This document shows positions 26,707-36,869 of a DNA stretch of 64,000 nt, one piece after another. Where the stretch lies: NCBI GenBank assembly GCA_024761205.1, contig JAMASS010000004.1:496001-560000 (forward strand). Reading direction: 5' to 3'. Numbering within the stretch: the first letter of the stretch is position 1; each line of letters begins with the position of its first letter. The DNA comes from Limisphaerales bacterium. GTDB lineage: Bacteria > Verrucomicrobiota > Verrucomicrobiia > Limisphaerales > AAA164-E04. A model generated the notes under the pieces. That model was not told the origin of the DNA and did not search any database. It worked only from the letters and a program-made list of their open reading frames with translations. A program made the position numbers and the translations under genes.

Positions 26707-26756
26707 AAAACTAAAAAGTTGGGAAACGATTTGATCCTGCTTACGCGCGGGTTGTT

Positions 26757-27815
26757 TTACTCGCTCCAGCCGTGAGACTCTCGGACAGAGACCATGGCGG
26801 CCAGAATGTTGTTCCAGGTTTCGGGCTTCATCATCACGTCGTTCGGGAACATGCAACCATCCCAGCAGATATGGCGGCACTTCTTGGTTAGCTCACCGTT
26901 CTCGTTCCGCAGCCAATGGCCGGCATCTTGGGCGATGAACAGCTTGCCGTTGGGATCCTCGGGCAAGCAATGTCGGCCGGTCTTGTCATGAGAGCCGGAG
27001 CCCTTGACGGTTGCGTCGTTCTGGGCCACGTGGAAGTCAGTGGTCCACGGCCGCAGGGCATTCGTTAGGGTTTTAAGGGCGTCTTGGAGAACGTCATTCT
27101 GTTCCCATGAGAAATCTTCAGGCAGGATTCGGTCTTCGGGCGCGTTGTATCCCAAAGTGTAAAGGAGGGTATGGGCCATGTCCGCTTGGAAGCCCAAGGT
27201 TTCGGGTTGCCCGACCGCTTCTAGGAGATTGACCATCTCCTTCCAACTATGCATCCCTCCCCAGCAGATCTCGCCTTCGGCGGCGAGCGTTTCTCCGTAA
27301 TCTGCGGCAATCTTACAGCTCTCCTTAAAGGTTTCAGCGATCTTGGCGGTGTTCGCTTCCGGATCGGCAGCCCAACTGGCCACGTCGACTGCGGAGTCAA
27401 TTCGAATGACACCATAGGGCCGCACGCCGAGTTCGCGAAGCTTCTTTGCAATACCAGCCGCTTTGCGGACTTGCTTGACGAACTTGCTGCGTTCGGCTTC
27501 ATCTCCCGCTGAAGAACCTCCACCAGTGGTCGGCCAGACCGGAGCGACGACCGAGCCGACAACCAAATTCCGTGATTGAACTTTGTCTGCTAGCTGCTTC
27601 AAACCATCGTCAGACAAATCGATGCTGACGTGCGGATCGCTGAGGAAAAGGTCCGTGCCTTCGAACTTCTGACCGTTGACCTCTGCAGCGGCGGTCAGAT
27701 CGAGCATGATATCTAGGTCGATTGGCGGTTCCGAATCCGGTCCCTTGCCCACGACTCCGGGCCAGGCTGCGTTGTGAAGTTTAGGAAAGTTGTTCGCACC
27801 GTTACTCTCGCTCAT
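26757..27815 (-). CDS. Sugar phosphate isomerase/epimerase (TIM barrel)
   Basis: A 352-residue protein of the AP-endonuclease-2/xylose-isomerase-like fold. It has [55 protein letters not shown] with a metal-ligand glutamate, [11 protein letters not shown] (Asp/His metal site) and [20 protein letters not shown] with a second metal-site histidine. It probably isomerises or epimerises a sugar or cyclitol together with the oxidoreductase downstream. The start [10 protein letters not shown] has a GAGG-type site upstream (CCGAGGTAAACT on the minus strand). Confidence 0.82.
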   Translation of the reverse strand: MSESNGANNFPKLHNAAWPGVVGKGPDSEPPIDLDIMLDLTAAAEVNGQKFEGTDLFLSDPHVSIDLSDDGLKQLADKVQSRNLVVGSVVAPVWPTTGGGSSAGDEAERSKFVKQVRKAAGIAKKLRELGVRPYGVIRIDSAVDVASWAADPEANTAKIAETFKESCKIAADYGETLAAEGEICWGGMHSWKEMVNLLEAVGQPETLGFQADMAHTLLYTLGYNAPEDRILPEDFSWEQNDVLQDALKTLTNALRPWTTDFHVAQNDATVKGSGSHDKTGRHCLPEDPNGKLFIAQDAGHWLRNENGELTKKCRHICWDGCMFPNDVMMKPETWNNILAAMVSVRESHGWSE

Positions 27816-27999
27816 AGTTTACCTCGGTTCACGTGTCCTATTCTGAGGGTTTGGGGCGAAAAGGTAGTGCGTTACTCTTGAATTTAAAGGAATTTTTTCT
27901 GGCCAACCGCACTGCCGTAGGGCAACGGCAATCCGACAAAGTGGAAGGGATTTCAGTCCCTTTTCCCTAAAGGTGCAGCAGTCTGCCGCAGAAGTCCAG

Positions 28000-28320
28000 A
28001 ATGATCTCCGAACCGTCCTCTCTTACGCGATCACCATCCGCCCTACTCTCACACCGAGCCAAACCGGCGAGAAGGCAGCTCAAAACAGAACCCAGAACAC
28101 TAAGTGTCCCATGGGCCCCCTGCCCATTCTCAAATAGTTGCACCGTTTGGAGGCTAAACGATGAGAATGTCGTGAAGCTACCCAGCAGCCCGACCATCAA
28201 AAACCGCTGCATCGAGACCGACGCAAAGGGATTGCGATCCTTGGGTCGCGAGCGTGGCGATGAAGCCGATGGTAAACGATCCAACGACGTTGACCACAAA
28301 AGTTCCCCAAGGAAACGACG
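28000..28320 (-). pseudogene. crcB: Fragment of fluoride channel CrcB/Fluc
   Basis: One frame gives [20 protein letters not shown], another gives [20 protein letters not shown] and LENGQ-like LFENGQGAHGTL. Both are hallmark segments of CrcB (GTxxxNxxGxFxxG and GGxTTFSTF). The N-terminal 30 or so residues are missing and the two parts are in different frames. It is fused directly to the end of a DUF1501 remnant ([15 protein letters not shown] then RPSFPWGTF), a deletion junction. Confidence 0.8.
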
Positions 28321-29240
28321 GCCTTGATGTTTGCAGGTCAAGCGTTTGTGATTCAATGCCGAGCAAATGAAGGATTGTGGCTTGCAAGTCGTGAACGTGA
28401 ACCGGATTGGTCACGGCGTTTATACAGAGTTCGTCGGTGGTGCCGTACGCACGTCGCGCTCGATCAAGCGGCGGGCCATCAGACAATTGTAGGCGAAGGT
28501 CCCCTGCTCTTTGACATCCAGTCCGTACATCTTCAAGGTCAGGCACGCTCGTCTGCATACGGATAGGCCATCTCGTATTGTGCGATTCGTGAAACGATTT
28601 CGGGATCGCCAAAGTCTTGATACTGACGCTCGTTGAGCTCGGTCAGATCATCGAGCAAGCCTCGCCGGACGGATTGGCTCATCCCTTTGGGATTCGAGGG
28701 ATACAAAACGGGTTTGCCCTTGCTACGAAATTTGACGCCTGATGGTGAGATGGGAGAAAGCCCGCGCTCCAATAGAAATCATAGAATATCTGCCCGCAGG
28801 TGTCTTGGTGACTGAGGTCACGGCCACGTATGGCGGCAGATTTTCGGTCATGCTGCCCAAGCCATAGTTCAGCCACGCGCCATCGTCGGGCGACCGGGAA
28901 TCTGTCCTCCAGAAAGAAGGAGCGAGATTGCGGGGCATGATTCACGGCGTCTGTGTGCATGGCTTTTGATAAAACACAGTTCGTCGGTGAATCGAGGCAA
29001 TGTGCGGGAGGAAAGCGCTCACAGTGGCGCCGCTCTGACCGTGTTGTTTGAAAGGCTCACCGGGGCCAACATCAACCTCCCGTCCGGCTTGCCATGCATG
29101 GCTGCCAAGGTGGGTTTGCCGTCGTAGAGTTCGACATGGGCCGGGCTGCCGTTCTGAAAGAGATAAACCACTTATTTCGCCCTGGGGGCGAAATGAGTCA
29201 GGCCTTGAAGTCCAGTTGACTCATCGTTTGGCGCGTTATT
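28321..29240 (-). pseudogene. Decayed DUF1501 gene
   Basis: Fragments of DUF1501 are readable in order on the minus strand: VVYLFQNGSPAHVELYDGKP, ELCFIKS and [81 protein letters not shown] and [18 protein letters not shown]. They occupy different frames with several stops. The 3' end is lost at the crcB junction. The order DUF1553-DUF1501 matches the intact pair at 17-20 kb. Confidence 0.85.
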
Positions 29241-29289
29241 GTGACTATGGCTCTGGGTTTATTATACAACCCTCGGGTTAGGATAGATG

Positions 29290-30070
29290 TTTTGCGGGGG
29301 TTCCTCCCTGTCCTTCATGACCATCACTTTGGGAATCTGTCCATCAACGTCCGAGAGTTGTTCGCGTAGCTCTTTGAAGGTCTTCAGGTGCCCTGCATAG
29401 ATGTCACCCGGTCTCCACGACGAATTGGATCAGTTGGTCAAGCTGATCATCCTGACGCTTTGCGATGTTGGCTTCGAGAATCTTGAGAATTGCTGGCGCG
29501 CCTTCCGCTTTTTCGCTCACTTTCAATTCGGTTGCCTCGTCTCGTCGTAGAGTCTTTTCGGTTGCTTGCTTGGCATCGCTAAGTTGAAGTCATCGAGCCT
29601 GTTGCGCTTCGTCAGCAGCTCGAGCACGGGCGGTGTCTGCGGATTGCCACGCCCCCATTGGCGGGTGTTTGAGTGAAGAAGGCGAAGAGTCCGTAATAGT
29701 CTCGTCAGCTCAGGGGATTAAACTTGTGATCGTGGCAGCGGCAGCAATTGACCATTAGTCCAAGCCAAACGGTGCCCATGGTTTCGGTCATGTCCATGAC
29801 GTAATCGACTTGATTCTCTTCGGGAATCCGGTCGCCAGAATCTGTTCCTGGGATCGGATTCGGGAGAAGATCCCCCCGCTAGTTGATTCACTGTGAAGGC
29901 ATCAAAGGGCATGTTTTCGTTCAACGCCTTGGCGGACCAATCCCGGCTAGGGCCTGATCTGCTTCCGGCTCAGTGGGCGCTTTGCCAGTTCAAATCGGTC
30001 TCCGCTGCGTTCGTCAATCGGGAAATAGAGGCGGGAGTAAGGACAAATCGCTCAAATGCCCAAACACCCA
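29290..30070 (-). pseudogene. Decayed DUF1549/DUF1553 gene
   Basis: Readable segments include MNENMPFDAFTVNQLAGG, VDYVMDMTETMGTVWLGL and a CRCHDHKFNPL haem-like motif, in mixed frames with stops. Only the DUF1549 part is recognisable; sequence toward 29290 is charged and coiled-coil-like, as in the linker to DUF1553. It is upstream partner of the DUF1501 remnant. Confidence 0.75.
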
Positions 30071-30487
30071 AGTGCCCAGAGAAGCCGGACGCCTGAAGAA
30101 CCTATGAATGCCTCGATTTCGCTACTGCATATTGGTTTGGCGTTTCGAGCATCATCATTGCTTCGAGCTCGGTTACGTAAGGTCTTTTGGTGTTTCATCT
30201 CTAGGTAAGGCCACGGATGTGATTGAAAAGGGGCGGATCAGAAGCATTGGAAGTCTTGAGGGTGGAGAAAGCGGTGAAAGATCATCGCACTTCCATCCTT
30301 CGCCAAGGCTTCGGATGACGAACAGGACGCTGCCGTATTATTCGGGAGCCCTGAAATGCCGCAGGTTCTGCCTGCCGTTATAGAGGGAACTGCGTTGAGT
30401 TGGCACCCTTCTTCAATCACTCCCTTACGCCCCCACTATATGAGACTAGGTTCGACAAGGGTGCTGAAAGCTGCGACATTCCCGGGT

Positions 30488-31867
30488 ATGTTCTCCATGA
30501 AAGGAATCTTGGGATTCATGGGTATGCTGCTGCACTTTCTCAGCCCCCTCTTTGCTCCTTCAACCCTCTTTGCCGCTAAGCCACCAAACATCGTACTGAT
30601 TATCTCGGATGATCAGGCTTGGACTGATTACGGGTTCATGGGCCATAAGCACATTCAAACGCCTTATCTGGACAAGCTTTCGGATGAGAGCATTCTTTTT
30701 CGCCGGGGCTATGTGCCAACAGCACTCTGTCGTCCCTCTTTGTTGTCGCTCGTGACCGGACACTACGCGCATCGGCACGAGGTCACGGGCAACGATCCGT
30801 CGCCGAAGTATGCTGAGCGAAATTCTGAGCTCTACAATCAAAGGCGTGCCCAACTCATCTCGTACATCGAAAAATTCGAGACATTGCCGGAACTCCTCAG
30901 TGAGCGGGGTTATTTAAGTCACCAAAGTGGGAAATGGTGGGAAGGGAAGTATTCGCACGGTGGCTTCACTCATGGAATGACCCGTGGCTTTCCAGAGCCC
31001 GGTGGACGCCATGGGGATGACGGTCTGGCCATCGGCCGAAAGGGGATGAAACCGATTGCAGATTTCGTCCAGATGGCGACGGATAAGGGCAAGCCGTTCT
31101 TTATTTGGTATGGCGTCTTTCTGCCGCATACCCCGCACAATCCACCTGACCACTTGTTCAGGAAATACAAAGGTAAAGTGGCATCACCCCATGTGGAGCG
31201 CTACTACGCGATGTGTGAATGGTTTGATGAAACCTGCGGTCAGCTGATTGACATCATTGACCAGAATGGCGTTCGGGAGAATACGCTAACCGTTTACGTA
31301 ACCGACAATGGATGGATTCAGCATCCGGACCGCCATGGCTACGATGCCCGCTCCAAACAAACGCCTTACGAGGGCGGGATTCGGACACCGATCATGTTCC
31401 ATTGGCCTGGTAAGTTGAAGCCAGCAGACCGACCAGAGCTAGTCAGTAGTATCGATCTATTTCCCACCATGCTTGCCGCAGCTGGCGCGCGCATACCTGA
31501 CGATGTTCCTGGGTTGAACTTGCTGCCGAATCTGACCACGGGCAAGGAGATCGATCGAAAGCATATCTTGGGCGAAGGCTTTGCGCATGACATTGCCGAC
31601 ATCGAGAAGCCGGAAGCATCACTTCTCTATCGATGGACGATCCAAGACAAGTGGAAACTCTTGCTAACCTATGATGGGGAAGTGAATCGCTACAAGACGA
31701 CCCATCCACGAACTGAGAGGCGGCCCCAACTTTTCGACCTTATGGCGGACCCCACTGAGGAACGAAACTTAGCCGGTCAGTATCCCGAAGTAGTCGCGCG
31801 ATTGGCGGAGAATATTGCTTCTTGGTATCCGGTCAGGGATCGAAGGGTCAAGGTGAAGTTTGAGTAG
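30488..31867 (+). CDS. Secreted sulfatase
   Basis: About 459 residues from MFSMKGILGFMGMLLHFL (a second ATG lies at 30497); the track start is 44 residues too early. A signal peptide ends near FAAKPPN. Sulfatase landmarks are NIVLIISDDQAWTDYGFMGH, the nucleophile region ALCRPSLLSLVTGHYAHRH, SGKWWEGKYSHGGFTHG, YVTDNGWI and TPYEGGIRTPIMFHWPGK. The catalytic motif is CRPSL, so the cysteine that becomes formylglycine is present but the usual arginine of CxPxR is a leucine. The enzyme would desulfate polysaccharides in the periplasm. No sulfatase-maturing enzyme is in the window. Confidence 0.88.
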   Translation: MFSMKGILGFMGMLLHFLSPLFAPSTLFAAKPPNIVLIISDDQAWTDYGFMGHKHIQTPYLDKLSDESILFRRGYVPTALCRPSLLSLVTGHYAHRHEVTGNDPSPKYAERNSELYNQRRAQLISYIEKFETLPELLSERGYLSHQSGKWWEGKYSHGGFTHGMTRGFPEPGGRHGDDGLAIGRKGMKPIADFVQMATDKGKPFFIWYGVFLPHTPHNPPDHLFRKYKGKVASPHVERYYAMCEWFDETCGQLIDIIDQNGVRENTLTVYVTDNGWIQHPDRHGYDARSKQTPYEGGIRTPIMFHWPGKLKPADRPELVSSIDLFPTMLAAAGARIPDDVPGLNLLPNLTTGKEIDRKHILGEGFAHDIADIEKPEASLLYRWTIQDKWKLLLTYDGEVNRYKTTHPRTERRPQLFDLMADPTEERNLAGQYPEVVARLAENIASWYPVRDRRVKVKFE

Positions 31868-32029
31868 CGTTGTTTCGGTAACAGTGTTCAATCGGCGGCT
31901 AAGGAACAGTTTCTTGTAGACTGCCTCATTACGACCAAGGCGCCACTATCGCTTTATCCCCCTAGGAAGAAAGGCACAATTCTCAGTTAAGACTGATGCA
32001 ACTGGCAGATTTGTAAATAGCCTGCTATT

Positions 32030-32545
32030 GAGGCTCTGGCAAATGACACTCCGGTCCTCTTTCCCATCACCGCTCATGAACAGCACGGGAAACATATGCC
32101 GCTGCACACGGACAACACCTTACTTGATGATATCATGGACCGAGTAAAATCAAACCTGGCAGATGATGTCCTATTTGCACCGCTGCAGTGACTGAGAAAT
32201 TCCTATCACCATATGAACTTTCTAGGGACGATTTCGGCGGAACCACACTCCTATCTCAATCTACTCCTCGGTGAAGTGAATTATCTCGCCAAACACGGGT
32301 TCAAGTGCATCATCCTCTTGAATGGCCATGGGGCCATACCCGCGAGTGGGAGACCTCGATAATGCTCTCTCTCCGACCTGAACTAGTAGGCAACTGCCAA
32401 TCCATTCCCGATGTCCCTCAGGACGCCAGCTTCCCTTCAGCCAAGCGGGGCACTACGATGAAAGACGTGACTCAAGACGGCCACGGTGGTTTCCCGTCGG
32501 CTGCTTCAAGAGCAAAAGGGGAGACGTTGATCCAATGTTTCAGCG
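32030..32545 (+). pseudogene. Decayed creatininase-family amidohydrolase
   Basis: One frame reads DTPVLFPITAHEQHGKHMPL and HTDNTLLDDIMDRVKSN, then a TGA, then NSYHHMNFLGTISAEPHSYL and CIILLNGHGA, all typical of creatininase (metal ligands E, H, D and the LNGHGGN loop). Another frame resumes with REWETSIMLSLRPELVG, DVTQDGHGGFPSAAS and KGETLIQCFS, the C-terminal region. Stops and a frameshift or deletion show decay. A dispersed GC-rich repeat begins exactly at its 3' end. Confidence 0.82.
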
Positions 32546-32756
32546 AGCGGGATTCCCCTCCCTGCCTGGCCCTTCCTGCGGGGGGACGGCCGCTGTCTGA
32601 GACCCTGGCAGCCCCGCGATGCTCCCGAAATCAATCGCCATGAACCTTCCATGTATCACATTGATTGCCCAGCCGCCTACCACGTCACCTCCTCTTTTTG
32701 AACCGAGGGTGCTCTTTCATCACATCCTTCACTCGAACCGACGCAATTCACCTCAT

Positions 32757-33510
32757 GTCTGATCTGAAGAACATCTCAAGGTGGCTCGCAACGCCATTGA
32801 AGAAGCCGGAGATATCTTGATCCAGTTTTTCGGTAACATAACTGTCTCACAAAAATCCACCCACAATTTGGTGCCGAGGCTGATCTAGCGAGTGAAAAAG
32901 CAATCACTGAATTGATCCTCTCCTCCTTTCCTTAGCACCTGTTCCTTCGCGAAGAAGGGCACTTGACCGCATTTAGATTATCGATCCGCTGGACGCAACC
33001 AACAACTATGCCCACGGGATCCCTCATTTCAGTGCATTTATAGCCTATGCGGCTCACGGAGAGCCTCAAGTCGGAGTCAGTTGGAATCCCATAAAAGAAA
33101 GGAGGAATTCTACACTGCCTGAGGTGATGGCGCCTTCCTCAATGGATCGCGAATCCAAGTTTTAAAACGCCAAGTCATTGACTGAAGGCCTCATCACTGC
33201 TGGATTCTATTTTGATCGAGTGATTGATGGAAAGGACACTTGGTAGCGGCAAGCGTTTCTTCCATAAGACATAATCCGAGGCATTTGCCGCACCGGAGGC
33301 GCCGCCTTAGACCTATGCTGGGTGGCTTGTGGACGGTTTGAAGGATTCTTCGAGTTTCAATTGGTTCCCTGAGACTACGCTGCGGGCAGCCTAATCGTTC
33401 AGGAAGTGGGCGGTATCTGCTCCGATTGATCCTGGCCCTCAATTCATGGAGATCACCACCGCGAATCCCGTGATCCACCCCCTGCTTGCCGAGACAGTCG
33501 AGTGGTAAAA
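32757..33510 (+). pseudogene. Decayed inositol monophosphatase
   Basis: The readable part runs HLKVARNAIEEAGDILIQFF, VSQKSTHNLV, EADLASEKAITELILSSFP, stop, IIDPLDATNNYAHGIPHFSA, EPQVGVSWNP and GDGAFLNGS, matching IMPase (DPLDGTxNxxH and GAFxNG motifs). Stops and frameshifts interrupt it, and the last 250 bases are not readable in one frame. In an intact form it would hydrolyse inositol-1-phosphate or related sugar phosphates. Confidence 0.85.
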
Positions 33511-33539
33511 CAATTGCCACCGATGCTCGCCGCGGGCTT

Positions 33540-34070
33540 TCCCAATTCAGGACTCGCCCGCTTCACCGCGCCTACATATAGAAACTTGCTTTTGATCAAA
33601 AAATTCTGCTGTCCCCCCGGGTGTCCGCATTTCACAAGCAGTTTGTATTCGAGCTTGCTGCTATACATTCCCTACGCTGATCGCCAGTATCGCAGCACCG
33701 GCCCGTTCATCCCATCCTCGCCCCGAATGAGATACAGACCCTGTCCCGCCAGATAAGCACCGACTACACTGAAGTGAGTGCTTACGGCAATTTGCCTCAT
33801 GGCCAACGCCAGCCGAAATCAAGACCACATCTCCAGGTTCTAACTCGTACGCCCTCTTCACTTCCAAACAGCATTTTCGCCTGTCTGGAAAAATCCCTAA
33901 AACCCTATGAGCGCAACTATGGCAGTGATGAAATGAATAGACGCCGTTCCGCCACACCCCCTGCCCGACTATAGGCTTGAAAGAGTTGTTCAAAAGCAAG
34001 CACCAAATGATCAAGCGGTTCCAACACGACCTGTCGGTAGATGAGGAGCGGGTATTAGCTCAGGATTCCA
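33540..34070 (-). pseudogene. Decayed YjlB-type cupin gene
   Basis: On the minus strand: WRNGVYSFHHCHSCAHRVLG, VKRAYELEPGDVVLISAGVG and then, in another frame, VVGAYLAGQGLYLIRGEDGM. The series FHHxHS.AHEVLG...GDVVLIPAGVGH...VVGAYP.GQ is typical of small YjlB-like cupins. Frame changes and a truncated end show decay. Confidence 0.7.
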
Positions 34071-34149
34071 TCTGGCCGCCAATAGCCTCTGCTGAATCTT
34101 CGGCGCAACGTCAACGTTTGCACCGTCTATTGATTCTCCTTCAATATCG

Positions 34150-34880
34150 AAAGAGAACGACTCAAAATGGCGGGTTGCCATATGTTGATTTGAGAGTCCT
34201 TCCAGCTCGCATTATAGGCGCTGATTTCGGGCGGCACATGTATAAATAAGCCAGAGTCAGCGCTAACCAATTCAATTGATCCGTCGCTGTCGTGTCCGAG
34301 CAGTCACCGTAGCAATTACAATAATTCACATCAAACAGAACGGAATTCAATACCACCAACTCTTGATTCGAGAGCATTGGTAAAGGGGCCGAATAGTAGC
34401 CATCAATATGAAATTGTGATTCAAAGCTCATAGCGTGCTCACCCACCAAGGGCAACCAAATATCTTCGAACGACTTTAAGAAGTCTCCTTTGAGTCCGAT
34501 CATGTAGTCACTACAATAAGCGTCATCATTGCCTAGTGTTGGCAAGACGGGCACTTTTCTGAATCACTGCGAAAACTTTGCGGCTATGAACTGAATCGAT
34601 TTATCAATAAAATACGGCAAGAGATCGGATCATGGTCAAGGTTTGCCGATGCAACATTCGTCCAGTGTTAGTGCCAGGAGTGAGATATGAAATCACCGGT
34701 ATAGAGCACAAAGTCCGGATTCGGCAGATTGACTTAGTGTCATTTAGACAGGTCGTTAACAGGCTGCAGTTGATGTCGCAACCGTATTGACTGACGACTC
34801 GGCTTACGGACCGTTCGAGGACCGACCGCCATCCCAAAGCCGGAAGTTCAAGCAGCAACGGATCGAAAACGCACAACTAG
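34150..34880 (-). pseudogene. Decayed metallophosphoesterase (sphingomyelinase-like)
   Basis: On the minus strand, QYGCDINCSLLTTCLNDTKS and a disrupted middle are followed by PVLPTLGNDDAYCSDYMIGL, GYYSAPLPMLSNQELVVLNS and LNWLALTLAYL. GNxDxY and the ENQE-like LNS motifs fit the calcineurin-like fold of acid-sphingomyelinase-type phosphodiesterases. At least one frameshift separates the two halves. Confidence 0.65.
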
Positions 34881-35470
34881 GCGCCCGTCGGACTTGAAAT
34901 GGGCTGCGGGCTGATTCCAGGGAACGGAAGGGCTTGGTTCATTCGAAAATACCGGGGCCGACGGCCCCGGTTCCTCAAAGTTCAAGCCCCCAGAGCGCAG
35001 CGGGTCTCAATGGCAGCCTCCCACGATGTTTTCAAAGCCCCCCGATCATTCCAAGCCGCTTTGCTGGCACCCTTTAGATGGCGGAGTCCTCTTAGGCCAT
35101 ACGCCAAACCCCCAAGCCGCCATCCCCCTTGCCTTTCCATTCCCCGAGACAGGAACAGGCGAAATCCCAACACTTACTAGTTGCCCCCATACCGGTTCGA
35201 CACCGCAAATACGTCTTCGATGAATCCCTCCCCTCTCTAGCGTCGCTCCTTGGGGCGAAACGCCATGCTTTTGCGCTCCCGGTAAGCCTCCCCTTGCGCC
35301 AACGCCGCATCCTTGCGCGCTAAGGTGGAAGCATCCCAAGGGCGGTCATTCAACGGACGCCATGAACGCAGTCATCCCCTCGCCCCCCGGCCCCGCAGGT
35401 CCAGAGGCGACGACATCGGCGCGTTGCACCCGAGATTTTGGGATCAGGCGCCCAAGGAGCCATAGGACAC
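34881..35470. other. Non-coding GC-rich stretch (about 590 bases)
   Basis: No protein frame is convincing on either strand. It contains a strong palindrome CGGGGCCGACGGCCCCGG near 34950-34970 and several CCCC-rich tracts. It resembles the GC-rich spacer at 20.5-21 kb in style, though no long identity was seen by eye. Confidence 0.4.
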
Positions 35471-35479
35471 CAAAGACTC

Positions 35480-36830
35480 AGCCCGCCCTTAAGAGACCAG
35501 GCGGTTGCCATAAAAAAGTCCGACAATCTCTAGCCGTTTGTGACCTGGTGAGATCTCGAGGATCTTGACTCAAGTGCCAACTGGTGGAGTAGCGTCGCGT
35601 GGACATCCTCAACGTAAAGCATCTGCCATCCAAATCGAGAATCCATAGGGATGATGGTCTCGACCATCTGAGTTCTAGCATCGCGGTGCTCAGCCAAACT
35701 CCCTCGTAAATATGACATCGTTCCAGCAAACAGTCCACACTACTTGAGATCTTTGATCAAGCCAGCCGTCGGCAAGCCGGACTTGTACTGCGCGAGCTTG
35801 GGATGTGAACACCATGCGCCCGCCGTCCTATTTCCGTGTATAATTTGAACGAAACGCCCTCCTTCCTCCACCAATCGCCACGCCACCAAAAGCTACTGCT
35901 CAGACGGCTTCGTGTGGTCGAGGTCTCAAACCATAGAGCAACTGAGTTTCATTGCTCTCTGAACTGAAATTCAGAATCTCGGGAATCTTGGACTGCATGT
36001 GATAGGCAAGGTTACAGACCGGCGTCCGCGCACTAGGATATCATCCCGCGGATAGTCGGTTACACGCCATCAATTCAGGCGGCGCACCAGATCGAATTCC
36101 AACCGCTGTTCGGCCTCACTCAATTCGAGTTCTGGCTTGGCAAACGGCAAGGGGTTCTCAAAATCTACCTCAAGCAGCACGACGTCATAGGCGGGCCCCA
36201 AAAATAGTGGGGCCGTCTCCCGCTTATCAAAGAAGCGCAGCCCCAGGTAAATGAACTCCAGAAGCCCGTAATTCAGCGTCTCCAATCTATAGCTGACCCA
36301 GTTGCCAATTGTTAGACCCCGAATATCCAACATATGGCGGCTTGAGCGAAACTGCACCTGAGCGCCATGATTATCATCGGTCTTCCACCATCGGTCGGAT
36401 GATCGCGAGGCCATCAACCAAAGCGCCGAGATGAGGAAATCAATCACCTACGGCGATCTCCCGATTGGCCATAAACCTTGGAACTCATCAGCAACGGATA
36501 TATACTATTGCGATGCTGTCCATTAGCGTCATTCACGACCAACACTTAAACTTCTTTCAACCGCTCCGGGTCCTGCACTTACTTGAACGGGGTTTCCACG
36601 ATGGTCATGCCTGCGTACCGATTCAGCGCCGGTTTCGGATCCAAAGCTCTCCAGGTGGCTGAGGCTGCCCCGTATGAAGAGCCAAAGAACGTTCTTGGCG
36701 GGCGGCTTTACGTTCCTCAAGTGCGGCGATGGCGTGCCGCAGCGGTAAACCGTGACGCGAACGCACTCAAGACAAATCCCCCGGTGCTACAACTAACATG
36801 CCGTAAGAACGAATGCCGCCTCATGCCGTA
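35480..36830 (-). pseudogene. Second decayed DUF1501 gene
   Basis: Segments in order on the minus strand: PPAKNVLWLFIRGSLSHLES, GNWVSYRLETLNYGLLEF, a 40-residue readable middle (LGLRFFDKRETAPLFLGPAY), LAYHMQSKIPEILNFSSES, and LYVEDVHATLLHQLALES near the 3' end. Frameshifts and stops separate them. It is one of three DUF1501 copies in the window. Confidence 0.8.
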
Positions 36831-36869
36831 GATCGACCGCCGCCACAACAAATGAAAAAGCTTCAGAGT

